Assembly (NCBI RefSeq): GCF_007954355.1
Contig: NZ_VOLR01000015.1
Location: forward strand, 60,829 to 124,828
Origin: Colwellia hornerae
Lineage (GTDB): Bacteria > Pseudomonadota > Gammaproteobacteria > Enterobacterales > Alteromonadaceae
Reading direction: 5' to 3'
Length of the DNA: 64,000 nucleotides
Shown: positions 58,001-64,000 of the stretch, piece after piece
Layout of the letters: each line of letters opens with the position of its first letter
Position numbering within the stretch: the stretch's first letter is position 1
Notes under the pieces: model-generated
Databases searched by the model: none
Seen by the model: only the letters and a program-made list of their open reading frames with translations
Told to the model about the DNA's origin: nothing
Program-made: the position numbers and the translations under genes

Positions 58001-58527
58001 TCTTTCAGCCACATAACAAAACGCGCTAAATGGTATTGCTCAGGTAAAGCAGCCGATTTAAAGATAATGCCTAAAAAGGCTAAACGGACTTGTTCACCCG
58101 CGCCAGCACCTAAAGTACCAGAAGCTGCATGTAAACCTTGGTGTTGGGTAGCAATAGTTGAAAGTTCATCAAACTGCGCTGATATTTTACTAGGTAGGTC
58201 AACTAAACTACGCGCGTAAGCACCATTATTTAACTTTTGGTTGGTCCATAAAGTACGCAACATTTTTGCTAAATGAGATTTACCTGATCCAAAGAAACCA
58301 CTGATCCAAACACCGGGTTGTTCACCATTGTTTTTTACGTTTTGGATGTAAGCGTTAAGTATTTTTTCCATGCCTGCGGCATATGCGCCATCACAAACGA
58401 AGGTTCGTAATTCATACTCTAAGGTTTCAAGTGCGGCTTTGGACAAATCATCTTTAACTTGGGCAACACCATTATTGGCAAGGCGGCTAGTAATTGGATC
58501 GTTTAAATATATTTCGCGGTTTAGCAT
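55030..58527 (-). CDS. brxC: BREX ATPase BrxC
   Basis: This 1165-residue protein of the BrxC/PglY family has Walker A ISGFFGSGKSHLAKML (77-84 core) and Walker B LTLVVLDEVQQYIG. The rest is long helical sequence (for example YRFKEASRAKKMILKDIF). It is a core BREX ATPase of the AAA+/STAND-like type. It follows brxB by 12 bp. The 91-bp gap downstream to pglX has no clear terminator. Confidence 0.93.
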   Translation of the reverse strand: MLNREIYLNDPITSRLANNGVAQVKDDLSKAALETLEYELRTFVCDGAYAAGMEKILNAYIQNVKNNGEQPGVWISGFFGSGKSHLAKMLRTLWTNQKLNNGAYARSLVDLPSKISAQFDELSTIATQHQGLHAASGTLGAGAGEQVRLAFLGIIFKSAALPEQYHLARFVMWLKEEGVLAQVQNYITEHAKAKEGRDPWEHELKNLHVSPIMGNALLQALPGFASDVKEVRDMLRAQYKIVDDVTNDEMVTAIMDTLAVNGELPLTLVVLDEVQQYIGDDVKKAFDVQEVVETCSGNGRLNSKLLFVATGQSALSGMANLNRLMGRFQVAVQLEDTDVDSVIRKVILQKKESARSAIQTVIDAELGEISRHLRGSIIEHNKDDEKWMVADYPLLPVRRRFWEKVLPALDRTGTGSQLRNQLRVVHEATKITAEQPIGYVVPADFIYDEIATKLVQSGAIGKDIYESISRLKGGDSDQKLQARILALILLISKLPSDIDYGIAADADTLSDLLLENLLEGKHELRAIVPKLLTKLVDDGLIMPMQTAKGEEYRLQTVESQSWYEEFRQQENDLKNNPKRLEFFRSEEIQQYVRKQVMRARLLQGVSTVSRTINLEFGNELPSDSDKNLYAWVPDVPEKQFNDLARGADPDFATIFIYIPTTQRDELRKAIVELKAAESTIDVRGTAKTDAGKEAYSAMEYRFKEASRAKKMILKDIFDQIQVKLSGGQEVDAEGDDKNSKLTKQIEIAGEIACQRLYIKFKIADNKGWGKVYDRAKLQSDANALEAIGHKEEADKHPVCAEVKRFIGVMKTGREIIDEFQNAPYGWGKDTIEGALFAMLAAGVLKAADGQEKAVDAKSLDRSSVTQTKFRPENATLSKVQIIKVRGLINALLLEGENCGTGEEQSKLPQAIANAKQIARSAGGESPLPLSPSTMLLTNLEMHSGNEQLQQAFEDKDEILAQFNQWQNQADLAKSRSSQWHELSVAMRFCKNLAVHASLEQQSQSIIQNRSLLVDPNPVEPLLQQAATALREAITAKLAEYEQEFNVCQRDLAEDSNWSQLEHAQQQEFLEKRSLTSVPKVDLSSGAAVYDAIEETSFEQWSDKIAALPGYFELTRKEAIKLLTPQVVYYKVNKPTIQTEDDLQAWLKDTEQQLRTQLAKGPVTIA

Positions 58528-58539
58528 TTTATTATTTCC

Positions 58540-59085
58540 TTATGACATTGCTGTGATGGCAGTTGCGTGGTATCCCCACCCATCCTTGGCATCTAAAAGT
58601 TTGTAATTATTATTTTGGTGTTCACCTGGGAAAAAAACGACTAAGCGTCCTTTGATTTCTTTGGCTATTTCTTCTACTAAACCTGATACGGAAGCAAAAC
58701 CAAATAAGGCTCCACAACCCAGTAAAGCAACTACACCATTTTCGTCTTGTTTTTCTATAAACTGGGCTTTTAAGCTTTCAATAAGCTCGTCTGAAAAATC
58801 TTCGTAAAGACCTTTTAAATATTCAGGGTCTTCAAAGTAGGTTTCTTTATAGTCTTGCTCTTCCATCCAGTGTTCAAAACTGTGCGTAAGGTCAAGCTGA
58901 AGCCATGGATGGCCACTTTGCGTTGAACTTGCTTCAAACTCACCAATTCTCGCACGAAGTTTTAGTTCATCTTCTTTGTTATACACAACAAAAATAGTAC
59001 GTTCGTCCGCAGAAACCGCTTGTGGCCAGGGAATACTTATATGGCTGTCAAAGCTTTGCAGTAATTTAGATAATCGATCAGACAT
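58540..59085 (-). CDS. brxB: BREX protein BrxB (DUF1788)
   Basis: This 181-residue protein starts directly after the brxA stop. The segment HPWLQLDLTHSFEHWMEEQDYKE and the central part LLGCGALFGFASVSGLVEEI, then GRLVVFFPGEH, fit DUF1788/BrxB. It is an essential small component of type 1 BREX with unknown biochemistry. Its end lies 12 bp before brxC. Confidence 0.9.
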   Translation of the reverse strand: MSDRLSKLLQSFDSHISIPWPQAVSADERTIFVVYNKEDELKLRARIGEFEASSTQSGHPWLQLDLTHSFEHWMEEQDYKETYFEDPEYLKGLYEDFSDELIESLKAQFIEKQDENGVVALLGCGALFGFASVSGLVEEIAKEIKGRLVVFFPGEHQNNNYKLLDAKDGWGYHATAITAMS

Positions 59086-59868
59086 TTACTGTTCACCTTC
59101 TTGTTGCGCCACTTTAGGTAACTCGATATTTGGAAAGGTGACTTCGATAACTTCACTTATTTGCTTGAAGTTTATTAAACCTCTTAAGGAAGCTCTATGT
59201 GCTAGCTCAAACAAATGCTCTTTATCTTGAGATAACATCTGGCACCAAAAACTGTCGAACATTCGTTGACCTGATAAACCATGACAGTGTGCTAAAAACA
59301 ATGCATACGCAAGGTTTACATAAGTTGCTTTGGGTTGGGCACGATATTTTTTAGCTTTGCCTTCAAGGTAACCCGCTTGTGTCCAGGTGCCATTAATATT
59401 TTGTGCGAATGATTTTAGCGATGCTGGGCTAAATCGGTCTGGGTCATCATGTGCTAAGTGTTGCTCTACTGTTTCACGAGGTAAATGTTCACCAAGTTGA
59501 AGGGGTAGAATAACGCTGGCTGAGTTTCTAAGAATGGGGTCACGGGCTACTGCAAGTTGTAAAGCCAAAATAGGCTGTGAATCTTCTGATAGTTCCCACC
59601 ATTGGCGGAATATGTTGAATAATGGAATGTCCATCGACATGCCATATAAATCAACTAAATGACGGAAAGTTAAGGTACGAGATTTTTCAGTTGGTTTATG
59701 TAATATGTTGAAGTTAACAATGTCGTCTTCATAATCTTGCTTTGTCGCTGTTTCATCGCGAGAAAATAGCAGCTCTTTTAGCTCTTCAATCATCATACTT
59801 CGGGCAGAATGGGCACCATTTCTGCCAAATTTAAAACCAAATTGTGTTAGTTGTTGTTCATTGATCAT
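59086..59868 (-). CDS. brxA: BREX protein BrxA (DUF1819-like)
   Basis: This 260-residue protein sits between the WYL regulator and brxB, the usual place of brxA. The C-terminal half (SLKSFAQNINGTWTQAGYLEGKAKKYR, then YALFLAHCHGLSGQRMFDSFW) agrees with DUF1819. BrxA is a small helical DNA-binding protein. The sequence is somewhat longer than typical BrxA and the N-terminal part is only weakly family-like, so the name rests partly on position. Confidence 0.78.
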   Translation of the reverse strand: MINEQQLTQFGFKFGRNGAHSARSMMIEELKELLFSRDETATKQDYEDDIVNFNILHKPTEKSRTLTFRHLVDLYGMSMDIPLFNIFRQWWELSEDSQPILALQLAVARDPILRNSASVILPLQLGEHLPRETVEQHLAHDDPDRFSPASLKSFAQNINGTWTQAGYLEGKAKKYRAQPKATYVNLAYALFLAHCHGLSGQRMFDSFWCQMLSQDKEHLFELAHRASLRGLINFKQISEVIEVTFPNIELPKVAQQEGEQ

Positions 59869-59871
59869 TTG

Positions 59872-60777
59872 TTATTCCTGATACCCTGGAGCTATAGCCA
59901 AGTTCTTGGCACCATATAATGTTTGTCTGTTGCTAAGCCAAAGTTGATATTCGCCACCTTTTAGAGACGAGTCTTCGGTACAATCGACGTTCCAACGACG
60001 AAGTAAATAGCCAACCAGCGCCGCTCTTACTGTTAACTGTAACATCCCGCCATCCATTCCATAATCAAGCTCAATTGCTTGTGGGAATTTAACATTGGTT
60101 GGATGAGGCACTATGTGTAAATCCATCTTTCGCATCCATTGATTATCTTCAATGGCAGTTTCAAATTCGTCTACATGCTTATCTTGCAAGGTAACTTTTG
60201 AAATACGTGTAATAACAAAATCACGGAATGAATTTGTTTTTCGGTCATAGCCTCTTACATGCCAACGCAAGCCATTATCAATGATTGTATGCGGAACAAT
60301 TTCTCTCGCCTTTGATCCAGACGATAATGATGTATAAATAATGGAAATGGCTTTACCTTTTAAAATCGCTTGTACTATTCTTGCGACAATAAAAATATCA
60401 GGCACATTGAGTTGTAATGGTGCATCTACGGGAAATGCGACTTCCATGACACCGTCAAAACCATCACTTATTTTATGAGATAATTTGGCTAATGTTTGTT
60501 TAGAATCGTAACTGAATAGTGGTTTAAAGGTTTTTGCTTGAAGATAACTTCGGTCTTGAGCATTAAAATCTATATTTAGAGGGGCAAGTTCTTTATATAA
60601 AGTTAAATCTCTGGTGGCATTTGCCAAACCCATTTCGAATTTTTCGGTAAGTTCTTTTCTATTAATCGAGCCTTTAAATAACAAGGTAAAATCGATAAAA
60701 GATAACCTCTGCTTTTGTGCAAAGGTTAGCTTTTCAATTTCATTTGTATTTTTATTCTTTTGAGAAATAATGCTCAT
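59872..60777 (-). CDS. brxR: WYL-domain transcriptional regulator BrxR
   Basis: This 301-residue protein has an N-terminal winged-HTH part (LSFIDFTLLFKGSINRKELTEKFEMGLANATRDLTLYKEL), a WYL domain (about 125-205; AISIIYTSLSSGSKAREIVPHTI, GLRWHVRGYD) and a C-terminal WCX-like part. BrxR proteins repress BREX operons from inverted-repeat operators. It is the first gene of the operon, 3 bp before brxA, and the promoter region carries matching palindromes, so autoregulation is likely. Confidence 0.9.
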   Translation of the reverse strand: MSIISQKNKNTNEIEKLTFAQKQRLSFIDFTLLFKGSINRKELTEKFEMGLANATRDLTLYKELAPLNIDFNAQDRSYLQAKTFKPLFSYDSKQTLAKLSHKISDGFDGVMEVAFPVDAPLQLNVPDIFIVARIVQAILKGKAISIIYTSLSSGSKAREIVPHTIIDNGLRWHVRGYDRKTNSFRDFVITRISKVTLQDKHVDEFETAIEDNQWMRKMDLHIVPHPTNVKFPQAIELDYGMDGGMLQLTVRAALVGYLLRRWNVDCTEDSSLKGGEYQLWLSNRQTLYGAKNLAIAPGYQE

Positions 60778-60791
60778 ACCAATAAAAGCCC

Positions 60792-60820
60792 ATTACTGTA
60801 ATCATTTTGATTATAGTAAT
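60792..60820. promoter_or_regulatory. Candidate BrxR operator 1
   Basis: Inverted repeat ATTACTGTAATCA / TGATTATAGTAAT (12 of 13 match) with a 3-bp centre. It starts 15 bp upstream of the brxR ATG and overlaps the predicted -10 box and start point, which suits repression by BrxR. Confidence 0.65.
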
Positions 60821-60845
60821 GTACTATTTCTAAATTTTTTGTCAA
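60818..60845 (-). promoter_or_regulatory. Predicted sigma-70 promoter of the BREX operon
   Basis: On the minus strand TTGACA (60845-60840) and TACATT (60823-60818) are 16 bp apart. Transcription would start near 60811, giving a leader of about 33 nt. The -35 box is perfect. It lies between the two candidate operators. Confidence 0.65.
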
Positions 60846-60848
60846 TTT

Positions 60849-60882
60849 ATTACTAGAGTAAATTGCAACTATTTATAGTAAT
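60849..60882. promoter_or_regulatory. Candidate BrxR operator 2
   Basis: Inverted ends ATTACTA and TAGTAAT, 20 bp apart, repeat the half-site of operator 1 (ATTACT...AGTAAT). A second AGTAG follows at once. It lies just upstream of the -35 box. The long centre makes it weaker than operator 1. Confidence 0.45.
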
Positions 60883-60953
60883 AGTAGGGGAGGGCGATTT
60901 TCTTTAGCAAACATGAATATTTGCTAAAGCAGGCATGTTTTTTACTACACTAT

Positions 60954-63386
60954 TTAACCTTCACCATATCGAAGGTTGTAGTAATAAAGGACATTTGAAC
61001 TTTGATCAGGGCATAAATAGTAATATTCAGTAAGGCGTTGTCCTGTGCCTGAGCGTTTGCTTATTTGAGTTATTTTGAAAAGTTTTTTCAAAAGTTCACG
61101 AGTTAAAACTCCTCTTTTATTAAATTCTAGTGTAATACTAGTTGAGCATCCCAATTTAATTAATTCTTTTCTAACTATATACTCCTCATTTTTAAAGATT
61201 ATTTTTTTAGTGCAAATATAATTAATTAATTCATCGACATTCTTAGAATAGTACTTACCGGTAAATGTAGTGACATTAATATTTAGAATTGAGAAAATTT
61301 CATCAAATATTTGACAGATAATTGCTTTTTTAGGTTCTTTAACTTCACAAAACTGTTTATGAAAAATACTGACATTTTTTAAAGGCACTCTGCTTTTCGC
61401 CTTATCATCAAATTCAACTAACCTTGCTGCTTCTGATTTTTCCTCAATTGAAGTTAAGTTATAGAATTGAAGTAATGTCATTGCTTCAAGTTTAAGCAGT
61501 TCACTTGCGATTAAATCTTGCTCAGACTTCTGTAAAAAATGGTAATTAATGTTGTCATACTCAGCTTGCTGCACAACTGAAATAAAGGTGTCTGTATCAA
61601 ATTTTTTAATCTGCTTTAGGTATTTCTTACTTTGAGCTAACTCTTTAGTATTAGTCGTTCCATCAATAGTTATTTTATAGCCCATTTTGTCAAAGAGCTT
61701 TAATGAAACATAAACGTAATTACGTCTCATTATTCTATTATGATTTAAACGTTCAAGTACCTTAATACAGTTGTTGTCTTTTTTTAATTTAGCTAAATCG
61801 TTTTTGCTTTCTAATTCATACGCCTCATATGCTTGTTCATTAAATATGTGGTTCAACCCTGTTGTTTGATAATGTTCGTATGAACTAAATGAAATATGAA
61901 TCACATTAGATTTTCTGAACCTGCCTGAACTTTGAATAAGCTGAGTGGGAAGTAGGGTTTGGCATGCAAATATATGTACTGAAGATATTGCATCTGTCAC
62001 GATACTTACGCCACTAGTAATAACAGGTGAGTATAGGTGACAGCTACCTTCTTCCAATGATTTTTCAATATCTACAAAGTACTCTGGATTTGTCTTGTCA
62101 ATATAACCTCGATCTACGACTATCGGTTTATTCCCTGTTTCTTTTTCTATAGCGGTTTGAATATTTTTGAACTTCGCGTCGTAAGCGTGACTTCCATCAC
62201 AAAAAGCAGCAACTTTATCGTCATTTTTTAACGACATCAACATACTCTTTAGGTGCAATTCGTAAGGTTGGATAATTAGCTCTTTTGCAAAAGGAAAACC
62301 AATGTCGGTATTTTTTACTACCGTAATGTTTTTTCTCATTTTCACTAGCTGTAGAGCAGAAAAATTAGAGAACATAGCGTCGGCTATTACCACTGTTTGT
62401 TTTTGTAATAACGTTAACCAGTGATCCATTGCTTCAGAGCAGCGGGACAATGTCTGGGGATGCATTAATTTTTTGCTGCAAAGACTGGACTCACATTCTT
62501 CATATTCTTCAATCAAGGAAATTTTTGATTGATTTGAAAATTTTTTATATTTCCAGTTAGTTGTTGCGGAAATAACGCATGCAGCTACACCTGATACGGT
62601 AATGTTATTGTTGTTTTTTTTTTGATATTGGTAATTTCGCGCATCGTTTACAAGCTGTTTTGTTAAAGCTTTTGTTGGTGCTATTAATATTGGTTTTTCA
62701 TCTGTGGTACTGAAGTAATTAAATAAAGGTAAAATTACACTTTGGCTTTTACCAGATCCCATTTTGTCATTTAAAATATACACTCCAGGATTGCTTTTGA
62801 TGTGTTCAACTAATTCATTTTGATAGCTCATTTTTATTACTTTTACAAATTCAGACTCTCTTGGTTGAATGAAGTCTTCAATCTTTTTATTCTGATCTTC
62901 AAAGAATATTTTCGCTTTTTCAAAAGCTACAACCGAAGCTTGAATACCATTAATTTGCAATTCTGTTGGTGCGGCATCGACAACTAACTTTATGACTTCT
63001 TCTTTTGTGTATTTTAGCGGAATCTTTTTTATGAGTGAATTTAGTAAGCTCTGTAGTGAAGATTCAAATAGCTGCGGCTCTTTAGCTTGAGCTAATAATG
63101 CTCTGTACTTTTGCTCATTAGTGTATTTCTCTAGATTAATTGCTTCGAACTTATACTCTACACCTTCGACAGATAAGCTAATGCCATGCCTTATCGCAAG
63201 CTCAGCCCCATAAACTGCATCATGCTTAGTAACCGCAATGATAAAAGTGAACTCTTCTAACTCACATTGTTCGTTTAAGAACATTGTTAATTCGTCTTGA
63301 TAAAAGCTATCAAATAAAGCACCTTCAGGTAAAATTATTCCTGATTTTTCAATACATAAATATTTTTTTTGTTTAAGTTGATTCAA
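60954..63386 (-). CDS. Large P-loop protein resembling plasmid/phage replication helicases
   Basis: This 810-residue protein starts at TTG, with GGAG 8 bp upstream; no ATG fits. Walker A is NDKMGSGKSQSVILPL (G210-S214). Then come ILIAPTKALTKQLV (motif Ia-like), VVIADAM in the place of a DExx box, HLYSPVITSGVSI (about 435-450) and SSGRFRKS (motif VI-like). The YSPVI-SGVSI and SGRFRK blocks recall CyRepA1 / herpes origin-binding-type replication proteins, from memory. The function may be initiation of element replication. It lies upstream of the BREX promoter on the same strand and behind two long direct repeats. Confidence 0.65.
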   Translation of the reverse strand: MNQLKQKKYLCIEKSGIILPEGALFDSFYQDELTMFLNEQCELEEFTFIIAVTKHDAVYGAELAIRHGISLSVEGVEYKFEAINLEKYTNEQKYRALLAQAKEPQLFESSLQSLLNSLIKKIPLKYTKEEVIKLVVDAAPTELQINGIQASVVAFEKAKIFFEDQNKKIEDFIQPRESEFVKVIKMSYQNELVEHIKSNPGVYILNDKMGSGKSQSVILPLFNYFSTTDEKPILIAPTKALTKQLVNDARNYQYQKKNNNNITVSGVAACVISATTNWKYKKFSNQSKISLIEEYEECESSLCSKKLMHPQTLSRCSEAMDHWLTLLQKQTVVIADAMFSNFSALQLVKMRKNITVVKNTDIGFPFAKELIIQPYELHLKSMLMSLKNDDKVAAFCDGSHAYDAKFKNIQTAIEKETGNKPIVVDRGYIDKTNPEYFVDIEKSLEEGSCHLYSPVITSGVSIVTDAISSVHIFACQTLLPTQLIQSSGRFRKSNVIHISFSSYEHYQTTGLNHIFNEQAYEAYELESKNDLAKLKKDNNCIKVLERLNHNRIMRRNYVYVSLKLFDKMGYKITIDGTTNTKELAQSKKYLKQIKKFDTDTFISVVQQAEYDNINYHFLQKSEQDLIASELLKLEAMTLLQFYNLTSIEEKSEAARLVEFDDKAKSRVPLKNVSIFHKQFCEVKEPKKAIICQIFDEIFSILNINVTTFTGKYYSKNVDELINYICTKKIIFKNEEYIVRKELIKLGCSTSITLEFNKRGVLTRELLKKLFKITQISKRSGTGQRLTEYYYLCPDQSSNVLYYYNLRYGEG

Positions 63387-63463
63387 AATTCATACTCCAA
63401 ATTAGTTAATGTGTTGAAGCAAGTCAGGTAGTGCACTAAATGCAAAATTTTCTATTTATTATC

Positions 63464-63553
63464 GACGTCAGTGCTTTGTTGTAGTGTTATATACAGATAA
63501 TAAAGCTCTGACGTGTTTGATAACTTCCTGCTTACTTCAAATCAAATAATAAT
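63464..63553. repeat. Direct repeat copy 1 (about 90 bp)
   Basis: The first 52 bp (63464-63515) match copy 2 with one mismatch. They have near-palindromic ends (ACGTCAGTGCTT / AAGCTCTGACGT, 11 of 12). After a variable 17-bp stretch, a 21-bp box (63533-63553, TACTTCAAATCAAATAATAAT) is again identical in both copies. Located 78 bp upstream of the replication-like gene. Confidence 0.92.
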
Positions 63554-63628
63554 TTCTCATGTATTAAATGCACAGCCATCGTTGGAAAACGATTAATCAG
63601 GAAATAAAAAAGGAATAGAGTGTTTTTG

Positions 63629-63650
63629 AAAGTGCCCGAAGCGGCACTTT
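63629..63650. other. Hairpin between the two direct repeats
   Basis: Stem AAAGTGCC / GGCACTTT with loop CGAAGC. On the minus strand the loop region reads CTTCGG, a stable UUCG-type turn. No T tract follows on either strand, so it is not a classical terminator. Confidence 0.6.
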
Positions 63651-63674
63651 GGGGAGATAATATCATTGAATTAA

Positions 63675-63765
63675 GACGTCAGTGCTTTGTAGTAGTGTTA
63701 TATACAGATAATAAAGCTCTGACGTGGTGTGATAAATTTTAACGTACTTCAAATCAAATAATAAT
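63675..63765. repeat. Direct repeat copy 2 (about 91 bp)
   Basis: Second copy, 211 bp to the right of copy 1. The 52-bp block is 63675-63726 (one difference at its 17th base) and the 21-bp box is 63745-63765. Together with copy 1 it fills the region ahead of the replication-like gene; the stretch 63387-63876 has no open frame worth calling. Confidence 0.92.
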
Positions 63766-63843
63766 GTAGCGGAGTATCTTGTTATTTTAAGGCCATTTAT
63801 AAAAATAAGACTAGTATAAAATATAACTCACAGTGAAAAAATA

Positions 63844-64000
63844 GACCCTGTAACAGATTTTGTGTAACTGCCAGTTTTAAATAAAGTCCTTTAAGCGGTC
63901 TTCGAATTCAATCATAAATCGATTCAAGGCCGTTTTCCAGTTTCTTATCGGCATCGTCCATTTCTTGGATGCCGCATCTATCGCTAGATAAACCACTTTT
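63844..64000 (-). mobile_element. IS256-family element, one end (continues beyond window)
   Basis: The transposase 3' end begins at 63877, and the segment GACCCTGTAACAGATTTTGTGTAACTGCC (from 63844; first 29 bases) outside the stop resembles IS256-family terminal inverted repeats. The exact IS border and the target duplication cannot be set without the other end. Confidence 0.65.
63877..64000 (-). CDS. IS256-family transposase, C-terminal 41 residues
   Basis: The minus strand from the window edge to the stop at 63877 encodes VVYLAIDAASKKWTMPIRNW, then an ALNRFMIEFEDRL-type end, the conserved C-terminus of mutator/IS256 transposases. The catalytic DDE residues lie outside the window, so it cannot be said whether the gene is intact. 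Confidence 0.9.
   Translation of the reverse strand, partial: KVVYLAIDAASKKWTMPIRNWKTALNRFMIEFEDRLKDFI

Noticed and set aside
63464..63765. Two near-identical repeats as a CRISPR array
   Set aside because: Only two units, 211 bp apart, each about 90 bp with an internal variable part; no cas genes in the window.
63387..63843. Retron-type msr/msd RNA from the palindromic 52-bp repeats
   Set aside because: No reverse transcriptase gene is nearby, and the repeats are direct copies, not the inverted a1/a2 pair of a retron.

Overview
The window looks like the chromosome of an AT-rich marine gammaproteobacterium of the Alteromonadales, most like Colwellia or Thalassotalea. The grounds are a TonB-receptor/laminarin locus, the syntenic psp-ycj-sap block, an EfpL (YeiP) gene, phhAB-tyrR, and a bacterial 4.5S RNA gene. 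No rRNA or tRNA gene was seen. The genus is an inference from gene content; no search was run.

Positions 1-22400 hold a beta-glucan (laminarin-type) utilisation locus. It has the end of a TonB-dependent receptor, a GPH-type sugar symporter, a secreted malectin-GH16 laminarinase, a 1147-residue GH94/GH149-like phosphorylase, two leaderless GH17 enzymes, a chemoreceptor, a LytS/LytTR two-component pair, a secreted CBM9-like protein, a GH30 lipoprotein, a tyrosine-phosphatase-like protein, a FucP/GluP-type transporter, a GH3 lipoprotein and an M14-like metallohydrolase. The layout suggests that surface and periplasmic enzymes (GH16, GH30, GH3) cut and debranch the glucan. Oligosaccharides then enter by the two permeases, and GH17 plus the phosphorylase finish the work in the cytoplasm.

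Positions 22400-39100 are core genome: efpL, the pspF-sapABCDF operon, pspABC, ycjX-ycjF separated by an unusual tandem array made from the 3' end of ycjX, phhA-phhB, tyrR, maiA, a DUF3014 gene and the 4.5S RNA gene (ffs) with its promoter.

From 39100 to the right edge lies a genomic island inserted directly behind ffs. It begins with a tyrosine recombinase, then a hairpin-dense non-coding block next to a mobC/mobA relaxase pair, which suggests an integrative mobilisable element. Two tandem paralogous SF2 helicase-like genes follow. The converging operon (60800 to 46750, minus strand) is a BREX phage-defence system in the order brxR-brxA-brxB-brxC-pglX-[ATPase-DUF4276]-pglZ-[zeta-like P-loop protein-51 aa ORF]. 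No brxL is visible. A split OLD/PARIS-like ATPase plus Toprim-like pair is inserted between pglX and pglZ, and a zeta-toxin-like kinase with a tiny partner sits where brxL usually lies. Palindromes overlapping the operon promoter are candidate BrxR operators.

Upstream lies a large P-loop protein resembling plasmid/phage replication helicases, preceded by a pair of about 90 bp direct repeats. The window ends inside an IS256-family transposase. The right end of the island was not found and is probably outside the window.
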